The notes below the pieces were generated by a model, which saw only the letters and a program-made list of their open reading frames with translations, was not told where the DNA came from and searched no databases. Positions 1-9,100 of a stretch of 64,000 nt of DNA are shown piece by piece. This stretch comes from Bdellovibrionales bacterium (GTDB lineage Bacteria > Bdellovibrionota > Bdellovibrionia > Bdellovibrionales > UBA1609). Location: contig JADJVA010000009.1 in the NCBI GenBank assembly GCA_016716765.1, positions 1 through 64,000 on the forward strand, in the 5' to 3' direction. The number at the start of each line of letters is the position of its first letter. The first letter of the stretch is position 1. The position numbers were made by a program, and so were the translations under genes.

Positions 1-2
1 TT

Positions 3-404
3 ATGAAATCAAGCTTAGATCTGTTTTCAATGATCGGCTGTATCATGTTAATGGGTTTAGCGACGAAAAACTCAGTTATTTCGGTTGATTACATCAATCA
101 AAGGCTTCAGGACGGATTGGATTTGACTGATGCAATCGTGAAAGCGGGAACAACCCGACTAAGGCCAATTGTCATGACATCTCTCGCTCTTATCACGGGT
201 ATGATGCCAATCGCCATTGGGTTGAATGAGGCCTCCAGCCAGAGGAGATCTTTAGGGATTGCAGTTGTGGGAGGAGTATTTATTTCTACTCTTTTGACTC
301 TAATCGTAATTCCTGCCGTCTTTAGTTATATTGAGCTTGGTCGTCGGTGGATGATTAATAGGGTCGGTTCGAAAATTGTTAACGCAGATGTTGAGACGAA
401 GTGA
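3..404 (+). CDS. RND efflux transporter, C-terminal fragment
   Basis: This is the last part of a resistance-nodulation-division inner-membrane pump, which exchanges protons for substrates as a trimer working with a periplasmic adaptor and an outer-membrane channel. The 133 visible residues hold the conserved end of the second transmembrane half: a helix ending GLATKNSVISVDY, the family-typical stretch TTRLRPIVMTSLALITG and a final hydrophobic helix before a short cytoplasmic tail. RND pumps usually exceed 1000 residues, so the gene is cut by the window edge and the first methionine seen is internal. The TTRLRPI segment fits the HAE1/AcrB and multidrug type better than heavy-metal pumps, but the substrate cannot be read. 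No clear terminator separates it from the convergent gene that follows. Confidence 0.93.
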   Translation: MKSSLDLFSMIGCIMLMGLATKNSVISVDYINQRLQDGLDLTDAIVKAGTTRLRPIVMTSLALITGMMPIAIGLNEASSQRRSLGIAVVGGVFISTLLTLIVIPAVFSYIELGRRWMINRVGSKIVNADVETK

Positions 405-423
405 TTTTTTTCGTTGCTCTCAT

Positions 424-1434
424 TTATTCACCAAGATCAACACCAAGTCCAAGCCAAGCGCGAAGCAAACGTCGATAGTAGTCGCTTTCATATTCTGCTG
501 GTTCAGTTGAAAGGCCTGAGTTTTGCGAGCCTGCGAGACGCAATGAATCCAAGCCATTGCCCTGTTGAATGAGGTAATCCATTGTTTGAGTGTATAACTC
601 ATCCGGGTCATCTATTGCAGCCAAGACAGAAGTTCTAACCGCACTGACTATTGTGACTTCATTTGGATCAAGATCTCTAAAATGTCGATAGGTTAACATG
701 GCAGCATCACCCAATAGATGCGCAATCTTTGCCCTGTTGCCGGATTGAATCAAGTCGCGAATGACTAAGAGATTAAATTGGAGTGCGCCCCTGAGTGAAA
801 GGATTCGATCCGTTGCGTGTTGTTCTCGCAGAGTGTAGGTCGCTTGAACGACATCAGCTTGTCTTTCTAAACTTTGGTGCTCTGGGCTGATGCTTCCATT
901 TTTCCGGGCTAAGGCAAAAGTTGCCCGCCTTATCCGACTAGATATCGGTTCAAGAAAAGGTGCCAGCAAATTAGCTGTCAGAAGAGAAATTTGACCGAAA
1001 ACGGCCACGGTGAAAGCTGGAAAAAAATCGATGCCCTTATCGTTAACCAGTGCCAAAGTCCCTGCAGTTAAGGCGGAAGTTCCTGCTATACCAGCAACGA
1101 GATAAAAATAGCGCTTGCCTCCTGAAAAATTCAATTTCTCAAATGAAGTTTCGATTGCCTTCGTAAGAGTTCTCTCTAAACATTCGTCTCCTTCATGACA
1201 CTCTTTCAAAATGCGATCACGAATTGAATTCCGTGCAAACAATTGAATGTACCAAGATTTCAAAACGGGCTGCTGGTCCAGCTGTCGTCTTATTTCAAGT
1301 TCAAAAAAATTTGATGCCCTGCCATTGAGAGAGCTAGCGCAAGAAGTCTCTTTACCAAAAGACGAAGATCCAGAAAGAAAAATAGCCGTGAGACAAAATC
1401 TGAGAATTGAATTTCTTAACAAGCTGGTGGCCAC
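424..1434 (-). CDS. Secreted or membrane protein of unknown function
   Basis: I do not recognise this 336-residue protein. It starts at GTG, with AGAGG about nine bases upstream. The N-terminus looks like a Sec signal (hydrophobic LRFCLTAIFLSGSSS, then a polar stretch with a Cys near residue 32). Two adjacent hydrophobic segments around residues 108-165 could form a membrane hairpin. The rest is rich in Arg and Glu, probably helical, and ends in an acidic tail. Clustered Cys residues in the first hundred positions suggest periplasmic disulfides. It stands alone: it converges on the RND fragment and is divergent from the ankyrin remnant. Confidence 0.7.
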   Translation of the reverse strand: MATSLLRNSILRFCLTAIFLSGSSSFGKETSCASSLNGRASNFFELEIRRQLDQQPVLKSWYIQLFARNSIRDRILKECHEGDECLERTLTKAIETSFEKLNFSGGKRYFYLVAGIAGTSALTAGTLALVNDKGIDFFPAFTVAVFGQISLLTANLLAPFLEPISSRIRRATFALARKNGSISPEHQSLERQADVVQATYTLREQHATDRILSLRGALQFNLLVIRDLIQSGNRAKIAHLLGDAAMLTYRHFRDLDPNEVTIVSAVRTSVLAAIDDPDELYTQTMDYLIQQGNGLDSLRLAGSQNSGLSTEPAEYESDYYRRLLRAWLGLGVDLGE

Positions 1435-1744
1435 CGTAAAATGCCTCTAAAAAATTTAGGTTGTCGGGTCTGTTTAAATTTGATTGCGATCAAAGTCAAA
1501 ATTGAAAAGCTAGTTTGAAAATAGACCAAAAAGAAGAAGGACCGAGAAAGGCAAACTTTGGCCCTGATTTTAAATCAAAACTTAATTAGGATAAAACCGC
1601 TTTGGTAGGCGTGATATCATACAAAGAAAGTCCACTAAAATAAGAAGTCTCAGCTGATTTTTATGAAGTCAAAGTCTGCTAAAGTATACCTCAAAAAATT
1701 TTCTCACCAAATATTCTGATAACAGAGGCAATCATGTAAGGCCC
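1435..1744. other. Non-coding gap between divergent genes
   Basis: About 300 bases with no convincing reading frame. The first 20 bases carry the ribosome binding site of the minus-strand gene. The rest is AT-rich with many stops in all frames. A short open stretch begins at an ATG at 1663 (18 codons, starting MKSKSAKVY). It could be the original N-terminus of the broken ankyrin gene, but it is not joined to the ankyrin part in one frame. Confidence 0.5.
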
Positions 1745-2879
1745 GATAAAGATTTGATACAATTGTCAAAAAATGCAGATGTTTCTGGAGTGTTGGCGCC
1801 TCAAGGCAGGGGCCCGAGTAAATGAAGTTGATGCTGTGACTGGACGAACTGCGCTTCATATTGCGGTTGAAAAAACTGTCTTCCGTTGGTAGGAATCCTT
1901 CTCAGGAACAAGGCCCGGAGTGACATTCAAGAAATTTCAAAAAACTATACTCCTCTGATGTTGGCGACCGAACTGAACTTGCAGAGGGCCATTCTAGCCA
2001 TGATGTCAACAGAGACGAGAGGATTGGATAAAGTGGATCATCTCGGTCGCAATCTTATCAACATCGCACTAGACAGCGAAAAGGATCTTGTCGCCGTCTT
2101 TTTTCCGAAAAGGGTAAGCCTTCAGCAAGCATTTATCTGGGCTCTTGAGGAGAAACACACTGAACAAATATCCTGGTTCCTCAAGCGAGGTTGTTCTGCG
2201 AACACAGTTATGTCCAATGGATTTTCTCCTGATGCGAGCAATTTTGGAGAAAAATCAGGTTGATGTTATTTATTATTTGAGGAATGGGGCCAATCCTAAT
2301 CTGATCGGTGGTGGAGGAGACCTGGTTTCGACCCATGGAAAGACTCCCCTCATGGTTGCGATTGAGACTGCGGGTGCTGAGGATATCGTATTGGAAATAT
2401 TGGAGTCAGATCGGACAGATCTGGAAGTGGCCGATCCCCACGGGGAGACAGCCATTTTTAAAGCTTTGAGGACTTTTAACCTGTCGGCCGTGAGAGTTAT
2501 GAAAAAGAGGGGTGTTAATACAAAAGTAGTCTCGCGCGAGGGGATCTCCTTGTTTCATGCCTCTGTTCAAAGTGGAAAAACGCAAATGGCGCAGTTTATT
2601 TGGGAGCTTGGTGGATACAATGTGAATCAACCAGATAAAAAGGGATGGAGCCCCCTCATGTATGCAGCGAAAGAGGGGTTTCTGCCCATGGTAGAGCTAT
2701 TGCTGACCTATGGAGCGGATCCAGGATATAGATCTCCTCATTTAGGTATAACGGCCGCAGATTTGGCTATCGGAATTCGTCGCAAAGGTCCGAAGGAGCT
2801 ATCAGTTGAAAAACAGATTGAATTTGATCGGGTTATTAGTATCTTATCAAATGCCATTTCTTCTTCTTCCTCATTTTGA
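1745..2879 (+). pseudogene. Ankyrin-repeat protein gene, broken by several frameshifts
   Basis: Several ankyrin repeats can be read, but not in one frame. Recognisable pieces are an AGARVNEVD...GRTALHIAVE repeat at about 1798-1872, a repeat ending GILLRNKARSD just after it, and later repeats such as GKTPLMVAIE, NGANPNL and KGWSPLMYAAKEG, where the frame is intact from about 2230 to the stop at 2879. Following the repeat pattern needs at least three frame changes: near 1795, at the A run at 1870-1875 (one A too few), and near 2222-2228 in a T run. Ankyrin proteins act through protein-protein contacts; no other domain remains. Two of the breaks lie at homopolymers, so sequencing error should be excluded before calling it dead. 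Confidence 0.75.
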
Positions 2880-2989
2880 TCAGACCTCTTTTAAAAAGGA
2901 ACCAAAGCCTAGGCATTCTATTTGGGGTCATCCTTAGTTCTCGTCACTTTTAGATTTGTGAGATCCAATTGATTAAGTTCAGTGAGTGC

Positions 2990-4225
2990 CTATCCGCTAA
3001 ATTTCCCATCCTGGAGCATTTTACCCTCGATGGCAAATTGGAGATTAAGATTTTCGCTCCATTGCGCTTGAACCCATTCCATCCCTTTTTGGATGTCATC
3101 TCCGCCCATTGTGCTAAATGAAATTCGAGCATTTGATAGAATTTCCGATTGGATTCGGGTGGACTGGAGAATTTCCTTGGCTCTGTCTGGATCAAATGGG
3201 TAGCAAGAGGACTTTTCTCTGTAATTCTCGGGAAAACTTGGGCAACCTGGTCGGCCGAGAGCAGAGAACAGCCGCTTTAGACCGTCGTAATCAAGTGCCA
3301 AAGTCAGGGCACGTCGAAGGTTTGGTTGATCCTTCAGGTCTGGGCCAAAGCCCAAGTAATCAAATCTTGAAAGTGGCAGTTGAAAGAAATCAGATCGTTG
3401 GCGATATTTCGACAGCAAAGAAGTGGGTACACGACGAAGAAAATTTAAAAATCCGGTCTCGTAGAGGCGTAGAGCCGTTGTATCGTCATTGACGAAGAGA
3501 ATTTCTACTTCTGGACGGGCGTCGGGATTTGGGTAGTACGGATTGGGACTCAAGCGAATTGAGCCTGAGGACTTCCAGCTGGTAATTTGGTAGGGGCCGT
3601 TGACGATCAGTCGGTTGGCCTGTTGAAGAGGTGGGAATTGCTCCGAAAAAAGAGGGGCTGTCGAAGGGGATGCAAGGCGGTATTCAAATTCAAAATCGGG
3701 CTCTGAAAACTCAAACTGCAATGTGAGATCGTCCAGAGCCCTAACTCCCAAATCCTGAGGTTTCAGGTGGCCTGAAAGAATTTCTCGCGCGTTTCTAAGG
3801 CTCAACAGCAACTCCGTTTGGGTCGTTTTCAATTCGGGATTCATCAAACGCCGAAAGGCGTGTAAATATTGGTGGGCCGTGACCGGGCTTCCATCGCTCC
3901 ACTTCATATCAGGTCGCAGAAAGCAGGTGAGACGAAGATCTCCCTGTCGTTCACAATGAGAGGCTCCATCAGGAGTCAAGCCTCCGTTCTTTTTATAGCG
4001 AAATAAGGCTCTATAGAGGTTGTGAAAAAGATAGTTTCCCGATGCACCCGAGATTTGGGCTGGATCTAAGCTGATGGGTTCTCCCAATAAATGAAATCGA
4101 AAAACGGCCTGCCTATTTGATTCCGCTTTCTTGGGAAAAAAAGCGAAAGAGACCAGCAAAACCAAGCCCAAACCAATTAAAAATTGAATCCATTTTGATG
4201 GAAGGAGAGTCGAAAGCATGAACAT
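2990..4225 (-). CDS. Family 5 (OppA/DppA-like) solute-binding protein, short at the C-terminus
   Basis: A periplasmic binding protein of the peptide/nickel ABC-importer class (SBP_bac_5). A signal or anchor segment (residues 10-29) is followed by family features: LGEPISLDPAQISG near the start, NLYRALFRY, then the signature region PDMKWSDGSPVTAHQYLHAFRRLMNP, and later NLRRALTLALDYDGL. Members usually have about 500 or more residues; this one stops at 411, in the part that should lead into the last beta-strands of lobe I. Reading through the TAG gives 23 more codons to the next stop without restoring the family C-terminus. It is therefore probably truncated and perhaps non-functional. No permease or ATPase genes adjoin it, which also suggests an orphan or remnant. 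Confidence 0.82.
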   Translation of the reverse strand: MFMLSTLLPSKWIQFLIGLGLVLLVSFAFFPKKAESNRQAVFRFHLLGEPISLDPAQISGASGNYLFHNLYRALFRYKKNGGLTPDGASHCERQGDLRLTCFLRPDMKWSDGSPVTAHQYLHAFRRLMNPELKTTQTELLLSLRNAREILSGHLKPQDLGVRALDDLTLQFEFSEPDFEFEYRLASPSTAPLFSEQFPPLQQANRLIVNGPYQITSWKSSGSIRLSPNPYYPNPDARPEVEILFVNDDTTALRLYETGFLNFLRRVPTSLLSKYRQRSDFFQLPLSRFDYLGFGPDLKDQPNLRRALTLALDYDGLKRLFSALGRPGCPSFPENYREKSSCYPFDPDRAKEILQSTRIQSEILSNARISFSTMGGDDIQKGMEWVQAQWSENLNLQFAIEGKMLQDGKFSG

Positions 4226-4399
4226 CTATAACATTGAATACTGATCTGTGGTCTATAATAAAATATTCACGGAAAGGAATCCTCCTGGAACCTCGAATCC
4301 AATCGTTGTAGCCTGTGCCGGTTGGATCACGAGAGGTTTTCGAATGCAGCAGTTCTGTCATTTTCTGCTGTTATTTTTAATGAGGTTTTGAGAAATAAC

Positions 4400-5458
4400 A
4401 TGGAATCATCAAAAACTGGAATTCGTCTTACCCAATCGGTTAAAAAAGGTGGCTGCGCCGCTAAGTTACCTGCTGGGGAATTGAAGCGCATCCTATCCCA
4501 TCTGAAAATTCGCAGGCCGAGCGAGTTGATCCTTGGAATGGAACACATGGATGATGCCTCTCTTTGGGATCTTGGAGATGGGCGGCTGATGATTAATACC
4601 TTAGATTTTTTCACGCCAATTGTGGACGATCCGGCGGATTTTGGTCGAATCGCCGCGGCCAACGCCTTGAGTGACGTTTATGCGATGGGAGGAGCTCCGG
4701 CTCTCGCTTTGACAATACTTGCTTTTCCTATGTCTCAGCTCCCGATCGAACTTCTGGAGCCCATGATGAATGGAGCCTTAGAGAAGATCGAAGAGGCAGG
4801 AGCGGGCTTGGGTGGCGGGCACAGCATTGATGACGAGACTCTTAAACTGGGCTTTTCAGTGACTGGATTTGTCGATAAATCAAGAGCCTGGACGAACTCT
4901 GGTGCGAAGCCTGGTGACGTTCTTATTCTGACAAAGGGGCTGGGCACAGGGGCGATCATTTCGGCCCATAAAGATAACAAGGCAGATGTTTCATGGGTCA
5001 ATTCAGCGATCGAATCTATGACAAAGCTTAATTCGTTACCGATAATGCTTTCAGACATTGATATTCATGCGGCGACTGACGTAACTGGTTTCGGTCTTTT
5101 TGGTCATGCCCTAGAAATGGCACTAGGGAGTCAGGTTCGGATTGAACTGCAAAGTTCCAAGTTCCCTGTTTTGCCTGGGGCTTTAGAGTGCTTGCGTGCC
5201 GGTGTTCGAAATCGAGCCCATCGGACGAATAGGGAATATGTAGATCGTTTTCTTCAAACTGCTGAAGGCTTGCCAGAAGAGCGCCTTCTGCTCGGGTTTG
5301 ATGCCCAAACATCTGGGGGCTTATTGCTCGCCATATCAGAAAATGATCTAGCTCTCGTACTTGATAGAGTCAGGGGCAAGTTCTTTCAATCCCAGTACAT
5401 TGGGCGCGTGACAGAAATCGATGGAAATACCCAATCGACACTTATCGTTACCGCCTAA
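4400..5458 (+). CDS. selD: Selenophosphate synthase (selenide, water dikinase)
   Basis: SelD makes selenophosphate from selenide and ATP, the selenium donor for selenocysteine and for 2-selenouridine in tRNA. I start it at ATG 4400 (352 residues, close to the E. coli length); the upstream in-frame extension has no family similarity. The catalytic pair is visible as GGCAAK (Cys19 and Lys22), so this is a cysteine and not a selenocysteine form. Further signatures are LDFFTPIVDDPADFGRIAA, the GGGHSIDD segment, and DVTGFGLFGHALEMA in the second domain, followed by AQTSGGLL. It stands alone, divergent from the binding-protein gene. No selA, selB, tRNA-Sec or selU is in the window, so its downstream pathway is not known. 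Confidence 0.97.
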   Translation: MESSKTGIRLTQSVKKGGCAAKLPAGELKRILSHLKIRRPSELILGMEHMDDASLWDLGDGRLMINTLDFFTPIVDDPADFGRIAAANALSDVYAMGGAPALALTILAFPMSQLPIELLEPMMNGALEKIEEAGAGLGGGHSIDDETLKLGFSVTGFVDKSRAWTNSGAKPGDVLILTKGLGTGAIISAHKDNKADVSWVNSAIESMTKLNSLPIMLSDIDIHAATDVTGFGLFGHALEMALGSQVRIELQSSKFPVLPGALECLRAGVRNRAHRTNREYVDRFLQTAEGLPEERLLLGFDAQTSGGLLLAISENDLALVLDRVRGKFFQSQYIGRVTEIDGNTQSTLIVTA

Positions 5459-5538
5459 ACAGCTGCGAGAAGATGTGCTTCTTACACGGTTTTGCAATTA
5501 TTATATTTTCTGAAAACATGTTGTAAATTCAAACCAGA

Positions 5539-5619
5539 CCTTTCTTAAGGGAAAGGCCAGCATCGTGCTATATGGCTCCTCATTGTAGAAAAATTAATGG
5601 CCAAGGCCTTTAAGAGGAG
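5539..5619 (+). promoter_or_regulatory. Leader with two alternative hairpins next to the ribosome binding site
   Basis: CCTTTC at 5539-5544 can pair with GAAAGG at 5551-5556. AAAGGCC at 5552-5558 can instead pair with GGCCTTT at 5605-5611, which lies directly before the strong Shine-Dalgarno AGAGGAG (5613-5619) of the gene at 5626. The two stems share 5552-5556 and exclude each other, the layout expected of a leader that can switch RBS exposure. No known riboswitch class is recognised; the function is inference. Confidence 0.4.
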
Positions 5620-5625
5620 TAACAT

Positions 5626-6114
5626 ATGAACATTCGTATTCCTGCGTTTCTTGTTTTATGTCTTGCATTATTTGCGGCCGAAGCTCGAATTCCACAAAAT
5701 CTCAGGATCGTTCCTGGCTCAGAGCTAGTTGTCAACCAAACCATAGAGGCAGCTCATGACTTAGCCGAGATTCATCGGATTTCCTTTCAGGCTGCTCTGC
5801 TTGTCCATTTTGTGAGTGATTTGCAGACAATGGGATCCGATCGCAGGCTGGAAGCAGGGAAGGAGCTAATCGAAAAACTGATAGTGGGATTGGAATCAAT
5901 GAGAGGGAATGAGGGTGCAGAGTATGTTGAGGACTTAGAGAAGTATTCTGTTGATCATGAAATCTATTATGATGAGGCCATAGTTGCCTTTTTAGTTGAC
6001 GGAATACCCGGAGATGTTCAAAGCGGAGACTTTTTTGCAGCTCTGGTCCGCCAATTTGTTGCTGATGCCAAATCCTTGATTGAACAGCAAGATAAAGAAA
6101 AATTACAAGATTAA
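5626..6114 (+). CDS. Small secreted protein of unknown function
   Basis: A 162-residue protein with a clear Sec signal peptide (hydrophobic core FLVLCLALFAA, cleavage likely after AEA near residue 21). The mature part is acidic, has no cysteines and looks mainly helical; I recognise no family. The start is well set by AGAGGAG seven bases ahead of ATG. It lies just upstream of the very large exported protein at 6160, separated by 45 bases, so the two are probably co-transcribed and may work together in the periplasm or outside the cell. The leader ahead of it carries alternative hairpins. Confidence 0.75.
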   Translation: MNIRIPAFLVLCLALFAAEARIPQNLRIVPGSELVVNQTIEAAHDLAEIHRISFQAALLVHFVSDLQTMGSDRRLEAGKELIEKLIVGLESMRGNEGAEYVEDLEKYSVDHEIYYDEAIVAFLVDGIPGDVQSGDFFAALVRQFVADAKSLIEQQDKEKLQD

Positions 6115-6159
6115 AATTTAGAGTAATTAGAATTAGTCTAGACAAAATAGAGTAATTAT

Positions 6160-9100
6160 TTGAAATCACGTTTTGTTCTTTCCTTAAGTCTTCTTGCGTT
6201 TTTAACTGGCTTTGGCTTTATTGGATTTTCTCATGCTGATTGGGGCCCCCCAGTCGAAGACTCAATTCAGTTCTATCGAGGAATTGCCAAAAAGGGCAGA
6301 GCTCCATATTCTAACAACAACAGCCACAGGGCATTGAGATATTGGTCATCACTTACGTACAATTGGAGGAATCCGCTGGTCCGTCAGTTTTTAGAGAGCA
6401 ATCTCGAAGTTCTGACTAAAATAAATGAATGTGGATACTGTGATCTAACTCTGGCGGCCTATCTCGGAGGAGATCTCAAAATTCGTGAGAAATCAATCTT
6501 CCTCGAGAAGAAAATATACGAAAATGTTAAAGGAACCGAAGATAAAAAAAGGAATTTCTTTCGTGAGAGGATTCACAATTACCTTTACCAATTGGTTCAG
6601 CAGCAACAAAATTCGATGCTTCCATATCAGCTTCCTTATGAGGTGATCGGGGACTATTGGCGCGATTTGCATTTTCCTTTTGGGTGGTACGTCGAGGTGT
6701 TAGAGGGCAATCTTAACTTTTATCAATCATCAAAAAATATTGAAGAGGCTGTTTCCGGTATTTTTTCATCCTTGCTGGGTGGCAATGAGGCATACAAGCA
6801 ATGGTGGAAATCGGAGCGCCGTCGAAGAGTAACTGAAACCTTAGCCGCATTGGACAGTTTTGTGAGAGATTCTCCTGTCGCAAATAGCCAGGAAGAGGCA
6901 GATCTAAAATTGAATGATCTTCAAAATAAATGGAATCAAACGCGTTTCCTAATGGTTCAGATAGTAGACGAATTGCCTGCGGAACTTCTCTACTCCGGGT
7001 ATGTGAAGTTGTCCCTGACTCGTGAGTTACACGATCAAATCTCCACCGACATTCTCTATTTTATATCAGCTACAAAAAATCAAAGTATTCTATTGCAAAC
7101 GAAGAATCTAATTTCTGCCCGCATAGAGGGGAGCGACTCGGTCTACGAAAGAAAAATACGGGAGATAATCGATAGCGGAAATCACCATTACGGTCGCCGT
7201 GAGTGGATGTATGACATGTTTGATGACCATGGCTTGGGGGGCGTTCACCGATACCGGAATCCGATCAATGACTTTTACAAAAGACTGCAGGCGCGCAGCA
7301 CGGATTTTAAAACTCCAGAGGGTAGGAAGAATGTCTTCGTAGACCAGATGATCGATATTTTTTTGAGATTTCGTTTTGAAGGAAATTTGGAATCGAATCG
7401 ACTATTGGCTCTAGCTGATATCCTGGGAGTTTCCTTTGAGGATCTAGAGATTTTTTTCGATCTTTCCCTCCTTGATCCAAAGGGTCGACTTCAAGGCTTC
7501 GCTGGGCCTTTGCTCCAATACTTTAAAAGAGATAAGTTTTTGGAGGATCGTCTCGGACAATTAGAGAGTCAAAGAAAGGAGAAAGCCAAGGAATTTCTAG
7601 GTGGAATCCCAACGGACCTCATGCATGAAAAATTCCAGCCAATCCAATCTTATCTCTATAATGTCTATTTGCATTTCAAAGACCCTGAGATTCAAAGTGC
7701 CTTCAAAAACAAATGGGAGGCTTTGCGTACGAAAGAAATGTTTCGGCAATTTTGGAAATGGTACACGTTAATGATCGCAGGATCTCAGAATTCTGAATTG
7801 AAGCGAATGCTTCTTAAAGAAATTGAAAGTGAACTTGTTGAGACTGAGGGAAGTCAATGGGGTGGTTCTGAAACCTTACCGAAAGACAAAGCTTCTAGGC
7901 TAACCGAAGAAATGGATGGATTTCTTAATTACGAATATGGCCTTGTCGAGAATACTGAGAGTGTTAATGAAGTAGATAAGATCGCGCACCTTTTGTCTCA
8001 GCTCTCAGTCATGAAGAGAAAGGAAGTTCAGGATGAATTAGTGATGAGAGCAAACCAACAGTCGAGTAATCAGGGACGAATGACAAAAATAAGTTTCTTA
8101 CGTAGGATTTTAAAATATCTGATGACCGAGGATGAGTATAAGTCTCACTTTTCGAACGATAATCAGAGTGATGAGGATGTCCGAAGGGTCAATTGGTATC
8201 AGGAAATTATTGGAAATATTGGCTTCATTGAAACTCTCTTTCAGGAACGATCTGATTCAAATGGCAACCCAAATCAGTTCGAAAATTTGCCAGAGCAGTT
8301 TCAAAATATTGAAGCTGAGGTATTTGCTGAACCTGTTCAGAAACTTGTGCTGGAAAAAATGGAAAGATGGACACTCTCGAAGGAGGAAGTTCTGTCTGGA
8401 TACATCTGGTATCTAACATTGCGTAGCGACAAGGAGGAACTGGTTAACTCTGCTACCAAATTGTTTCGTTTAAGGGTTTTGGGAGATGACTTAGAATTTA
8501 ACCGCATCTGGGGGCGAGAGGGTGACTCATCTGCTAAACGCTTTGAAATTCTATTTAACCAGCTTATGTCCTCTCGTTTCGGAAAGAAGTGGAATTTAGC
8601 GGACGAGGACTTTTTTGTTAATTTTGTTACGAGTCTTCGTTTAGAATATGAATTAATTGGTCCGCATCTCGAGCATGGGTATAGCTCATCTTTGGATCCC
8701 CTTTTGAGGAATATTTCGGGCCGAATAATTCATGAAGCAAAGGGGCCAATTTACCTTGAGGGCCTTCCGGATTTGCGAGACCGAAAAAAATTTCTATACG
8801 TAAATGGTGGTTATATCGAATTAGCTAACAATTCGACCAATGAAGAGGATCTTAAATCATTTCATTATAATCTCTTTTATGGAAAAGCTACTATCTTAAA
8901 TGCCGGTGGCCCCGGAGGAACCGTTGTTGCGATCAGTAATGGCCAACAGGATAGAGATGAGACTGGTCTCATTAAGTTTAGTCCAGGCCTGGAGTTAGAA
9001 AAACCGTTTTTGGCCGCCACTACAGAAAATCTCAAAATCACTTTAGGAGATATCCAACGCTCGAATCCCTTATGGTTCACAGCTGTTTTTGGTGATCATG

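Noticed and set aside
4261..4345. Possible tRNA (perhaps tRNA-Sec) just upstream of selD
   Set aside because: Sequence resembling a T-arm (TGGA...TCCA) gives only a four-base-pair stem with an eight-base loop, and no acceptor or anticodon stem can be formed on either strand.
4113..4361. 82-codon minus-strand frame upstream of the binding-protein gene
   Set aside because: Most of it overlaps the binding-protein leader in another frame, and it has no family match or ribosome binding site.
5466..5484. Possible terminator after selD (GAAG/CTTC hairpin)
   Set aside because: The stem is only five to six base pairs and is not followed by a T-run.
6120..6159. Short direct repeat AGAGTAATTA before the large secreted gene
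   Set aside because: Only two ten-base copies in AT-rich DNA; not enough to call an operator.
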